Shown here piece after piece: positions 1 to 5,831 of a DNA stretch of 5,831 nucleotides. Origin of the DNA: Halothiobacillus neapolitanus (GTDB lineage: Bacteria; Pseudomonadota; Gammaproteobacteria; Halothiobacillales; Halothiobacillaceae); assembly GCA_020722165.1 (NCBI GenBank), contig DYLI01000081.1:1526-7356 (forward strand). Reading direction: 5' to 3'. The translations under genes and the position numbers were made by a program. The notes under the pieces were generated by a model that searched no databases, was not told the origin of the DNA, and saw only the letters and a list, made by a program, of their open reading frames with translations. The stretch's first letter is position 1. Each line of letters begins with the position of its first letter.

Positions 1-1
1 A

Positions 2-895
2 CCCCGCGCCTACCTGATCGACAGCAATATCTACATCTACCGCGCCTGGCACGGCTCGACCGTCGGCCTGCGCGACGCGGAAGGGCGCGCACTCAACGCG
101 GTGCATGGCTACGCCGAATTTTTGTTGCGCGTGCTGGAAGACATTCAAACCGACCGCGTGATGCTCGCCTTCGACATCCCACAAGCCAACCCCTATCGCC
201 GCGAAATCTACCCCGCCTACAAAGGCCATCGCAGCCCGCCTCCCGCCGATTTAATCCCGCAATTCGCCCTCTGCCGCGCTTTGGCCGCAGGTTTGAACCT
301 GCCCATCCACACCTCGGAGCGTTTCGAGGCCGACGATGTCATCGGCACGCTTGCCTCGAAGCTGCGCGCCGAAGGCCTCGCCCTCACCCTGCTGACCGCC
401 GACAAAGACCTCGCGCAACTGCTGCAAGACTCGGATCGCTGGTGGAATCATGGCCGCAGCGAAGTGCTGGATGCACGCGGCGTGGAGCGCGTCTGGGGCG
501 TGCCGCCACATCTAATCGCCGACCTTTTGGCGATCACCGGCGATGAGTCCGACAACATCCCCGGCGTGCCCGGCATTGGCCGCACCACCGCCGCACGCAT
601 GTTGCGCAAATGGGGCAGCCTGGAAGGTGTACTGGCGAATCTGCACGCCATCGGCGCACAGAAATTCCGTGGCGCGACCCGCGCGCAAAAACTCATGCTG
701 GAACACGAAAACACCGTGCGCTTTGCGCGCCGACTCACCGGCATTGTCTGCGACATTCCGCTAAACAACGCCGAACACACCCACTGGCAACGCCCCCCAC
801 CCCAGCAGGTGACCGAATTATTTGCCAACCTGCGCTTATCCGTCCAGATACAAGAGCGCTGGATTCGTCTATTGGATGCTTCATTTATATGCTAA
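2..895 (+). CDS. Stand-alone 5'-3' exonuclease (FEN/Pol I N-terminal family), 5' partial
   Basis: The reading frame is open from the first complete codon at position 2, and the opening residues (YLIDSNIYIYRA) match the usual N-terminus of this family. Probably only a few residues lie outside the window, so the internal GTG at 101 is not the start. The visible 297 residues contain the PIN-like nuclease signatures in order: D7; FD at 57-58, followed by the R..E.Y..YKGHR arch segment; FEADD with E109, D111 and D112; TADKD with D134 and D136; then GDESDNIPGVPGIG with D181 and D184, which leads into the helix-3-turn-helix DNA-binding region. The family removes 5' flaps and RNA primers using two metal ions. 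No polymerase domain follows: the gene stops at a TAA soon after the nuclease fold, so it is a free-standing enzyme like ExoIX/Xni rather than Pol I. Unlike what I recall of E. coli ExoIX, the metal-binding acids look complete, so I infer an active nuclease. The family call is firm; orthology to xni is uncertain. Confidence 0.9.
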   Translation, partial: PRAYLIDSNIYIYRAWHGSTVGLRDAEGRALNAVHGYAEFLLRVLEDIQTDRVMLAFDIPQANPYRREIYPAYKGHRSPPPADLIPQFALCRALAAGLNLPIHTSERFEADDVIGTLASKLRAEGLALTLLTADKDLAQLLQDSDRWWNHGRSEVLDARGVERVWGVPPHLIADLLAITGDESDNIPGVPGIGRTTAARMLRKWGSLEGVLANLHAIGAQKFRGATRAQKLMLEHENTVRFARRLTGIVCDIPLNNAEHTHWQRPPPQQVTELFANLRLSVQIQERWIRLLDASFIC

Positions 896-939
896 GCTTC
901 ACAACACATCGCGCAACAACCCTAAGCTAACAGGCGCCT

Positions 940-3900
940 ATGCTCCATCGCCTAGAAATCAAAGCTTTTGTCATTTTTTTGACCCTAAGCGTGCTGCTGG
1001 GTGGCGTTGTCTGGGGCTTTCAGAACAACACAACCCAGCAACGCATGCACAACAGCCTGGTGCAAGATACGGCAGCCCTGGCTGGCGTACGTATTGGTTT
1101 ACAAGACTCGGCCAATGCTATCGCTCTACAAATCCAGAGCAACCCCGCGCTCCTTGGTCTACTCAAACAACTTGCCGCCACCCAAGACCCAAACATACAT
1201 CAACAACTCTACGCCGCCATCGCGCCGTTATATGCCCTACTGCAACAACGCCATAGTCGTAACTTAAGCTTTTTCTCGACCGACGGAACCGCCTTGCTAC
1301 GCATGCAAGCCCCCCAAGAGCACGGCGAAAACGTCCTCGCTTTTCGGCCTCTCCTGCGCCAAGTGCTTACAACGCACGAACCCGCATCCGGGTTTGAATT
1401 TGGTCTTTTCTTCCAAGCCTACCGTTACATCTACCCCCTATTCGAGGGTGAAACCTTGCTCGGCGCATTTGAAATCAGCGTAGGTTTTTCCGCTCTGCAA
1501 GATGCCTTTGCCCAGTACGCCCCGTTGCACACAGGTTTTATCACCCTGCTCGATCGTGATGCCGTGCTCGCGCTTATCTCCAATCATCAAGGACACCAAA
1601 GCGAATATTTCCAAAACCTCTACAGCACCTCAAGCATTGACCCCGGCTTTGTCATCGAAAACCTGGACCAACCACAATTCAATGCCCCTGCGGCACCCAG
1701 CATCACCTCCACCCTCATCGACATCCAAAAACGCTTGGGCGCAACCCCAGACATCCGGGAAAAACTCCACGCGGGTAGCCCCTTTGTTGAGCGCGTCTGC
1801 ATTGACTTGACCACCTGCTTTATCGCTAACTTTTTACCGCAGCGCAACGACGACGGCACACTGATTGCCTACATTCTCGCCATCACACCCCAAACAGAGC
1901 GCCCACAAAATTTAGTTGGTGCGTTTGCGGTGTTCGGCCTCGGAGTGTTTTTACTCGGACTTATCACCCTAATCGTCCTCAAAGCCATTCAAGCCAATCA
2001 ACTCAGCTACGCCATCAGCCAACAATTAAGCGAAGGCATTTACGTCATCAATCCGCAGGGCATCATAACCTACGTTAACCCGCGCGCCTGCGCACTAGTG
2101 GGCTACGAGGCTCGTGAATTACTCGGGAAAAACGCACACGATCTGTTTCACTCTAAAATCAAACAACACTCCCACCGAGGCAAACCCTGCCCGATTCAAA
2201 ATACCACTTTCCACGGCAAAAACTTCCACAGCGCCAAAGCCACATTTTTTCACAAAGATGGCAGCGAAATCCCGATTGAAGTCAGCAGCTCCCCCATCGT
2301 GACCGAAGGGCATGTTACCGCCAGTGTCACGTTGTTCCGCGACATCAAAGGCCGCCTGAGCGAGAAAAAGCGCCTACGCGAAGTCAACGCTGCCTTTTCA
2401 CACGCTGCCGAAGGCATCATCATTACCGATACTGAGCAACGTATTCTCTCGGTCAACCCTGCCTTCACCCACATTACCGGTTACGAACCTGAAGAAGTCA
2501 TCGGGCACACACCGAGTTTCCTTTCCTCCAATTTTCAAGACGCACTTTTCTATCAAGCGCTTTGGCATGAGCTCAAGCAAAACCTGCATTGGCAAGGCGA
2601 AATTATTAACCGCCACAAGAGCGGCCGCCTATACACCGAGCGCCTGTCCATCACCGCTGTGCAGGACGAAGACGGCAGAATCACCAACTACACCGCTGTA
2701 TTTAGCGATATCAGCGCGCTCAAGGAAAAAGAGCAACGCCTGCAACACAACGCGCTGCATGACGCACTCACCGGGCTACCCAACCGGGCGCATCTTACTG
2801 ACCAAATTAACCAAGCCCTTAAACATGCACCGCACAAGCAAAAGCTGATCGCGCTGTTGTTTATTGACCTTGACCGTTTCAAAGTCATTAACGACAGCCT
2901 GGGACACGATATTGGCGACATTTTGCTGCAAGAAGTTGCTGCACGCATGAAGTCATGTCTCAAACCTGACAACCTACTCGCCCGCCAGGGTGGCGATGAA
3001 TTCGTCATCTTGATGGACAACATCAGCCATCCCGAAGATGCCGAAGATGTTGCAAAAGGTGTCATTGAGACACTTAAAAAAGACTTCCACCTTGCCGAAC
3101 ACAATCTGTATGTAGGCAGCAGTATCGGCATCAGCCTTTACCCGCATCACGGTACCGATGCAAGCACCTTGCTGCGCCATGCGGATATCGCCATGTATCA
3201 CGCCAAGGCCGAGGGCGGTAATCGCTACCAATTTTACGAAAATCACGGTGATGACCGTGCTCACGAGCGGCTTCTGCTTGAAGCCGAGCTGCATCTTGCC
3301 ATTCCACACAACGAACTGCGTCTGTTTTATCAGCCCAAGCTCCAGCTTAACGATCAACGCATTATCGGTTTTGAGGCACTGCTGCGCTGGGAGCACCCAA
3401 TTCGCGGCAACATCACGCCGGCCAGCTTTCTACCCTTGCTGCGCACCACCGGCCTTATTCCGGAACTCGGTCATTGGGTCGTGAAGCACGCTTTGCAAAA
3501 TCTTGCTGATTGGCACAATCAATTCGACCTGCAAGATCGCGAATGCGCGGTCTACATCAACCTCGAGGGCGAAAACCTTGCCGATGAAACCTTTAGCGAA
3601 TTCATTCTTCAAGAACTCGAAAATCACAACCTTCCGCCACACTGCCTAGGTATCGAAGTGACCGAGAACGCGTTTAGCGGCCAAGCCGAGAAGATTGTCA
3701 GTACCCTGCACAAACTTCGTGCTGCGGGCATCAAAATTGCCATTGATGATTTCGGCACGGGGCACTCGTCCTTGCAGCGCATCAAAACCCTCCCCGTCGA
3801 TCAACTCAAAATTGACGCAAGCTTTGTACGCGACATGCTTGACGACCCAAGCGACCGCAGCATTGTGCAATCCACCATCAGTCTTGCACACGATCTTGGT

Positions 3901-4038
3901 CTGAGCGTCGTCGCGGAAGGTGTCGAAACCCAAGCTCAAGCCGACCTGCTAACCCGCATGGGTTGCGATCAAGTCCAGGGCTATCTCATTGCCAAGGCGC
4001 TCCCCGCCGATGAGGCCGCGCGCCTAATGTGGCCTTAG
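940..4038 (+). CDS. Membrane sensor with dCache-PAS-PAS-GGDEF-EAL (c-di-GMP cyclase/phosphodiesterase)
   Basis: This 1032-residue protein should sense a periplasmic or redox/small-ligand cue and make or degrade cyclic di-GMP. Visible order: TM1 about 8-27; periplasmic double-Cache (dCache_3-like) domain about 28-325, with FFSTDG..LLR at 111-121 and GFEFG..F.AYRYIYP at 151-166; TM2 about 326-350; PAS1 about 355-470; PAS2 about 480-597; GGDEF about 603-765; EAL about 776-1028. The cyclase motif is canonical (GGDEF at 684-688, with DLDRFK upstream). The inhibitory RxxD site reads KPDN at 675-678, so it is degenerate. The phosphodiesterase residues look complete: E812 of EALLR, N874, E906, D936-D937 of DDFGTG, K957, E993 and Q1013. 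By sequence both activities are possible; in vivo direction cannot be read from it. The ATG at 940 is the first start after an in-frame TAA at 928. Only a weak CAGG precedes it as a ribosome site. It lies 44 bases after the exonuclease gene. Confidence 0.96.
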   Translation: MLHRLEIKAFVIFLTLSVLLGGVVWGFQNNTTQQRMHNSLVQDTAALAGVRIGLQDSANAIALQIQSNPALLGLLKQLAATQDPNIHQQLYAAIAPLYALLQQRHSRNLSFFSTDGTALLRMQAPQEHGENVLAFRPLLRQVLTTHEPASGFEFGLFFQAYRYIYPLFEGETLLGAFEISVGFSALQDAFAQYAPLHTGFITLLDRDAVLALISNHQGHQSEYFQNLYSTSSIDPGFVIENLDQPQFNAPAAPSITSTLIDIQKRLGATPDIREKLHAGSPFVERVCIDLTTCFIANFLPQRNDDGTLIAYILAITPQTERPQNLVGAFAVFGLGVFLLGLITLIVLKAIQANQLSYAISQQLSEGIYVINPQGIITYVNPRACALVGYEARELLGKNAHDLFHSKIKQHSHRGKPCPIQNTTFHGKNFHSAKATFFHKDGSEIPIEVSSSPIVTEGHVTASVTLFRDIKGRLSEKKRLREVNAAFSHAAEGIIITDTEQRILSVNPAFTHITGYEPEEVIGHTPSFLSSNFQDALFYQALWHELKQNLHWQGEIINRHKSGRLYTERLSITAVQDEDGRITNYTAVFSDISALKEKEQRLQHNALHDALTGLPNRAHLTDQINQALKHAPHKQKLIALLFIDLDRFKVINDSLGHDIGDILLQEVAARMKSCLKPDNLLARQGGDEFVILMDNISHPEDAEDVAKGVIETLKKDFHLAEHNLYVGSSIGISLYPHHGTDASTLLRHADIAMYHAKAEGGNRYQFYENHGDDRAHERLLLEAELHLAIPHNELRLFYQPKLQLNDQRIIGFEALLRWEHPIRGNITPASFLPLLRTTGLIPELGHWVVKHALQNLADWHNQFDLQDRECAVYINLEGENLADETFSEFILQELENHNLPPHCLGIEVTENAFSGQAEKIVSTLHKLRAAGIKIAIDDFGTGHSSLQRIKTLPVDQLKIDASFVRDMLDDPSDRSIVQSTISLAHDLGLSVVAEGVETQAQADLLTRMGCDQVQGYLIAKALPADEAARLMWP

Positions 4039-4072
4039 AGCCTATCTAAGAACCTATTCATAATCTTTCTGA
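4038..4072 (+). repeat. Left flanking direct repeat of the intergenic repeat cluster
   Basis: The segment beginning at the last base of the GGDEF-EAL stop codon shares a perfect 12-base core (TCTAAGAACCTA, 4045-4056) with 4279-4290. Both segments start with GAGC, and imperfect similarity continues for about 16 bases after the core, where roughly 10 positions agree. The two copies lie in the same orientation and bracket the C6/G6 repeats. They could be duplicated ends of a small element, or an older duplication of the gene's 3' flank. No transposase is associated. Confidence 0.6.
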
Positions 4073-4075
4073 ATA

Positions 4076-4111
4076 GCTTTTCTCCCCCCTTTGGAAAAGG
4101 GGGGTTAGGGG
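4076..4111 (+). repeat. C6/G6 palindromic repeat, copy A
   Basis: This copy is 36 bases long and identical to 4142-4177, exactly 66 bases further on. Its core is a perfect nine-pair palindrome: C6-TTT, a GGA loop, then AAA-G6. It is followed by TTAGGGG. In RNA or single-stranded DNA it would form a very stable hairpin. No run of T follows the stem on either strand, so it is not a standard intrinsic terminator. Sequences of this C-run/G-run style recur between genes in many bacterial genomes. I infer a non-coding dispersed repeat. Confidence 0.8.
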
Positions 4112-4141
4112 TCGAAGCGGCTGACAATGCCGTTTGCATAG

Positions 4142-4185
4142 GCTTTTCTCCCCCCTTTGGAAAAGGGGGGTTAGGGGGGATTTAG
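4142..4185 (+). repeat. C6/G6 palindromic repeat, copy B (longest)
   Basis: This is the second direct copy. It repeats copy A for 36 bases and then continues with two more G and ATTTAG, giving a fuller unit: GCTTTTCT, the C6-TTT/AAA-G6 palindrome, TTA, G6, ATTTAG. The extension matches the outer end of the inverted copy C, so copy A is probably the same unit truncated or diverged at its right end. Confidence 0.8.
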
Positions 4186-4248
4186 ATGGACGCGACAAGT
4201 TCCAAGGCCCTAAATCCCCCTCAGTCCCCCTTTTACAAAGGGGGAAGC
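4142..4248. repeat. Large inverted repeat (copies B and C) able to form a cruciform or stem-loop
   Basis: Copy B and the inverted copy C face each other across a 24-base loop at 4186-4209. Pairing by eye gives 11 perfect pairs (4175-4185 with 4210-4220), 9 (4161-4169 with 4226-4234), 8 (4151-4158 with 4237-4244) and 4 at the base (4142-4145 with 4245-4248), separated by small internal mismatches. Each arm also contains its own short palindrome, so alternative folds compete. The position between convergent genes would suit a bidirectional transcription barrier, but that role is inferred. Confidence 0.7.
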
Positions 4249-4249
4249 T
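4210..4249 (-). repeat. C5/G5 palindromic repeat, copy C (inverted, diverged)
   Basis: Read on the minus strand, this is the same unit as copy B: AGCTT, C5-TTT, GT, AAAA-G5, ACTGA, G5, ATTTAG. The homopolymer runs are one base shorter, and the linker between the G runs is changed from TTA to ACTGA. Its divergence compared with the identical A and B suggests that A/B arose by a recent duplication, or that C inserted separately. Confidence 0.7.
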
Positions 4250-4270
4250 ACCCAAAAGCAAAGCTTATAT

Positions 4271-4306
4271 GAGCAGATTCTAAGAACCTACTTACACTTT
4301 TTATGA
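4271..4306 (+). repeat. Right flanking direct repeat of the intergenic repeat cluster
   Basis: This is the second copy of the GAGC...TCTAAGAACCTA segment at 4038-4072, in the same orientation. The 12-base core (4279-4290) is perfect, and the flanks agree only partly, ending in a shared TGA. The copies enclose about 200 bases holding all three palindromic units. Confidence 0.6.
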
Positions 4307-4318
4307 TTGAGGTTTTAA

Positions 4319-4343
4319 CCCCCTCCCCCTTGGCTGGGGTGGG
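4319..4343 (-). terminator. C/G-rich hairpin just after mtgA, possible weak terminator
   Basis: On the minus strand, CCCACCCC can pair with GGGGAGGG across a short loop. This leaves one A-A mismatch in an otherwise all-GC stem about a dozen bases past the mtgA stop. The bases after it (GGTTAAAACC) form no real U tract, so this is a poor match to an intrinsic terminator. It may instead be another short C/G-rich intergenic repeat, distinct from copies A-C. Confidence 0.3.
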
Positions 4344-4354
4344 CTAGCAGCAAT

Positions 4355-5104
4355 TCAAGGCACCCGCACCAAGCGCATATCCTGCTCAATCCGCACAATG
4401 CGCCGCTGCAAAGCCCCCGTCGCCTTGCCACCATCGTAATAACGCGGATTCGGCACAATGCCCGCCATCCAAGCTGCCTGCCCCGGCGACAACTGCGCCG
4501 CCGACACGCCGAAATAATGCCGCGCTGCTGCCTCCGCGCCGAAAAAACCATCACCCCACTCGATCAGATTCAGATACAGCTCCAGAATCCGCCGTTTATC
4601 CAGCACACCCTCAATCATCAGCGTAATCAGCGCCTCCTGCCCCTTGCGCAGGAACGACTTCTCGCCCGACAAAAACAAATTCTTCGCCAATTGCTGACTA
4701 ATGGTCGAACCGCCTGCGACCACGCGACCCTTGCGCAGATTTTTCTCCAGCGCATTCTGCATCCCGTCCCAATCAAAGCCTTCGTGCTTGAGAAACTGCG
4801 CATCCTCGGCGGCGACAATGGCGCGCTTCAAGTGCAGCGAAATACGCGGATAATCCACCCATTGCTGGCGCAAATCGGCCTTGGGATGATCCGCCCGCAT
4901 CTCATCCAGACGCGCATCCATAAACGCCGTCGAACCCGGATCAACCCAGCGCCAAGCGACGATATGCGCCAGATACCAGCCCTGCACCAAAAAGAATGCT
5001 GTCATCAACAGCAACACGGCGCGCCACAGCCAACCACGCCAAGATAGTTGCCGCCGTTTAACCCTCGCCAAAAAACACCCGCGCCTGTTGCGTATCCAGC
5101 GCAA
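4355..5104 (-). CDS. mtgA: Monofunctional peptidoglycan glycosyltransferase MtgA (GT51)
   Basis: This inner-membrane enzyme polymerises lipid II into glycan strands on the periplasmic side without a transpeptidase domain. The 249-residue reading has a basic N-terminus, one membrane anchor at about 27-48, then the GT51 fold. The motifs are in order: AAEDAQFLKHEGF at 98-110 with catalytic E100; GGSTISQQLAKNLFL at 131-145; RKGQE at 153-157 with the second glutamate E157; KRRILELYLN at 170-179; and the VPNPRYYDG region near the end. The length fits the family (about 240 residues in E. coli). The start is uncertain. The longest reading begins with TTG at 5104, inside ribF (47-base overlap). A second TTG at 5071 (14-base overlap) keeps the basic region and anchor. 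The first ATG (residue 34) falls inside the anchor. None has a good ribosome site, so translation coupled to ribF is likely. Confidence 0.93.
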   Translation of the reverse strand: MRWIRNRRGCFLARVKRRQLSWRGWLWRAVLLLMTAFFLVQGWYLAHIVAWRWVDPGSTAFMDARLDEMRADHPKADLRQQWVDYPRISLHLKRAIVAAEDAQFLKHEGFDWDGMQNALEKNLRKGRVVAGGSTISQQLAKNLFLSGEKSFLRKGQEALITLMIEGVLDKRRILELYLNLIEWGDGFFGAEAAARHYFGVSAAQLSPGQAAWMAGIVPNPRYYDGGKATGALQRRIVRIEQDMRLVRVP

Positions 5105-5831
5105 TCTGCATCATCAACTCACTCAAACCCGCAAAACGCTGCTCGGCACGCAAAAAAGCACAAAAGCGCACCTCAACCTGCTTGCCATACGCATCGCCCG
5201 CCCAGTCGAACACATGCACCTCGACACGCGGCACCACCCCGCCCACCGTGGGGCGCACCCCGGCATTCGCCACACCGAGCAACACCTGTCCATCCAGCCC
5301 GCGCACCTCGACCGCATACACCCCATGCAGCGCAAAATGCTTGCGCCCCAGCGGCAGATTCAAGGTCGGAAAACCCAGCTCGCGCCCGCGTTTATCGCCA
5401 TGTGCCACCCGTGCGCACAGCGCATAAGGCCGCCCCAGCAAGCTTGCCGCCTCAGCCAACGCCCCCGCACGCAAAGCCGCCCGCACCCGCGTACTCGACA
5501 CCCGCGCGCCCGCAACGTCCACAGGCGCAACCGTATGCACCGCAAACCCAAGCGCACGCCCCATCTGCTCAAGCAAGGCCACATCGCCCCGCCTGCCGTG
5601 ACCAAAACGAAAATCATCGCCGACCACAAGCTGACGCACGCGCAAGGATGCGCATAGCACATCGCGCACAAAATCCTCCGCCTCAAGACCCGCCAACGCC
5701 TGATTAAAACGCAGCACATGCAGCACATCGACCTGCCTTGAAGCCGCCAACAGCGTCAACTTCTCGCGCAAACTACTTAAACGTGGAATCGGCGCAGCAC
5801 TCGCCGCTGCAAACACCTCACGCGGCAGCGG
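5058..5831 (-). CDS. ribF: Bifunctional riboflavin kinase / FAD synthetase RibF, 5' partial
   Basis: RibF phosphorylates riboflavin to FMN and then adenylates FMN to FAD in the cytoplasm. The frame is open to the window edge, and the first visible residues (PLPREVF) belong to the conserved block after the first nucleotide-binding motif. The gene therefore begins outside; a GTG at 5816 is not the start. About 50 N-terminal residues with the FDGVHLGH motif are missing. Visible FAD-synthetase parts are VVGDDFRFGHGRRGD and the VSSTRVR segment that closes this domain. The kinase domain follows: GRPYALCARVAHGDKRGRELGFPTLNL, GVYAVEV, GVANAGVRPTVGG, and VEVHVFDW carrying the probable catalytic glutamate, then the helical end LMMQIALDTQQARVFF. 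It stops at TAA (5058-5060), inside the mtgA reading. The call is secure. In many proteobacteria ribF precedes ileS-lspA; here mtgA follows instead. Confidence 0.95.
   Translation of the reverse strand, partial: PLPREVFAAASAAPIPRLSSLREKLTLLAASRQVDVLHVLRFNQALAGLEAEDFVRDVLCASLRVRQLVVGDDFRFGHGRRGDVALLEQMGRALGFAVHTVAPVDVAGARVSSTRVRAALRAGALAEAASLLGRPYALCARVAHGDKRGRELGFPTLNLPLGRKHFALHGVYAVEVRGLDGQVLLGVANAGVRPTVGGVVPRVEVHVFDWAGDAYGKQVEVRFCAFLRAEQRFAGLSELMMQIALDTQQARVFFGEG

Noticed and set aside
101..103. GTG as the start of the exonuclease
   Set aside because: The frame is open upstream, and the 33 preceding codons encode the conserved N-terminal strand with its aspartate (YLIDSNIY), so the real start lies before the window.
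864..891. Possible sigma-70 promoter ahead of the GGDEF-EAL gene (TTCGTC and TATATG)
   Set aside because: Both boxes match consensus poorly and the segment is only locally AT-rich, so it cannot be told apart from chance.
892..928. CTAAGCT repeated twice (892-898 and 922-928) before the GGDEF-EAL start
   Set aside because: A seven-base repeat in a short spacer is within chance expectation and has no symmetry suggesting an operator.
2688..3396. Minus-strand reading frames opposite the GGDEF domain
   Set aside because: They are shadow frames of a strongly conserved coding region, with no independent signals.
4084..4104. Copy A hairpin as an intrinsic terminator of the GGDEF-EAL gene
   Set aside because: The stem is strong, but it is followed by TTAGGGG rather than a T run on the plus strand, and by GAGAAAAGC on the minus strand.
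4058..4261. 67-residue minus-strand reading frame across the repeat cluster
   Set aside because: It is a translation of the palindromic repeats themselves (the same PLTPLFQRGEKS phrase twice). It has no recognisable domain or ribosome site.
4517..5047. 176-residue plus-strand reading frame opposite mtgA
   Set aside because: It is antisense to well-conserved GT51 motifs and shows no family features of its own.
5048..5707. 219-residue plus-strand reading frame opposite ribF
   Set aside because: It is very rich in Pro, Ala, His and Arg, as expected for the antisense of a GC-rich gene. RibF motifs on the other strand are unambiguous.
5814..5816. GTG as the start of ribF
   Set aside because: Five upstream in-window codons encode PLPRE, which continues the conserved RibF block, and the first nucleotide-binding motif would otherwise be missing.

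Overview
The window reads as chromosomal DNA of a Gram-negative bacterium, most likely a beta- or gammaproteobacterium. The reasons are a monofunctional peptidoglycan glycosyltransferase of the MtgA type, a bifunctional RibF, a membrane-bound Cache-PAS-PAS-GGDEF-EAL protein, and a moderately GC-rich composition judged by eye. I cannot name a genus from the sequence alone. All four protein genes are recognisable housekeeping or signalling families. I found no rRNA, tRNA, CRISPR array, transposase or phage gene.

Layout: (1) positions 2-895, plus strand: a stand-alone 5'-3' exonuclease (FEN / Pol I N-terminal type), cut at its 5' end by the window edge. (2) 940-4038, plus strand: a 1032-residue sensor of cyclic di-GMP metabolism with a periplasmic double-Cache domain, two cytoplasmic PAS domains, GGDEF and EAL. 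(3) 4039-4354: a 316-base gap between convergent genes. It holds three copies of a C6/G6-rich palindromic repeat (two direct, one inverted), flanked by a 12-base perfect direct repeat, and then a C/G-rich hairpin. (4) 4355-5104, minus strand: mtgA. (5) 5058-5831, minus strand: ribF, cut at its 5' end. It overlaps the start of mtgA, so the two probably form one transcript.

The genes do not form one obvious pathway. The exonuclease belongs to DNA repair and replication, the signalling protein to c-di-GMP turnover, and ribF-mtgA joins FMN/FAD synthesis to cell-wall glycan polymerisation. The least ordinary part is the repeat cluster at 4038-4306. It looks like a small non-coding repetitive element (MITE-like or REP-like) lodged between convergent transcription units. 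I see no convincing new biological system. The best leads are this repeat cluster, the degenerate inhibitory site of the GGDEF domain, and the non-ATG, overlapping start of mtgA.
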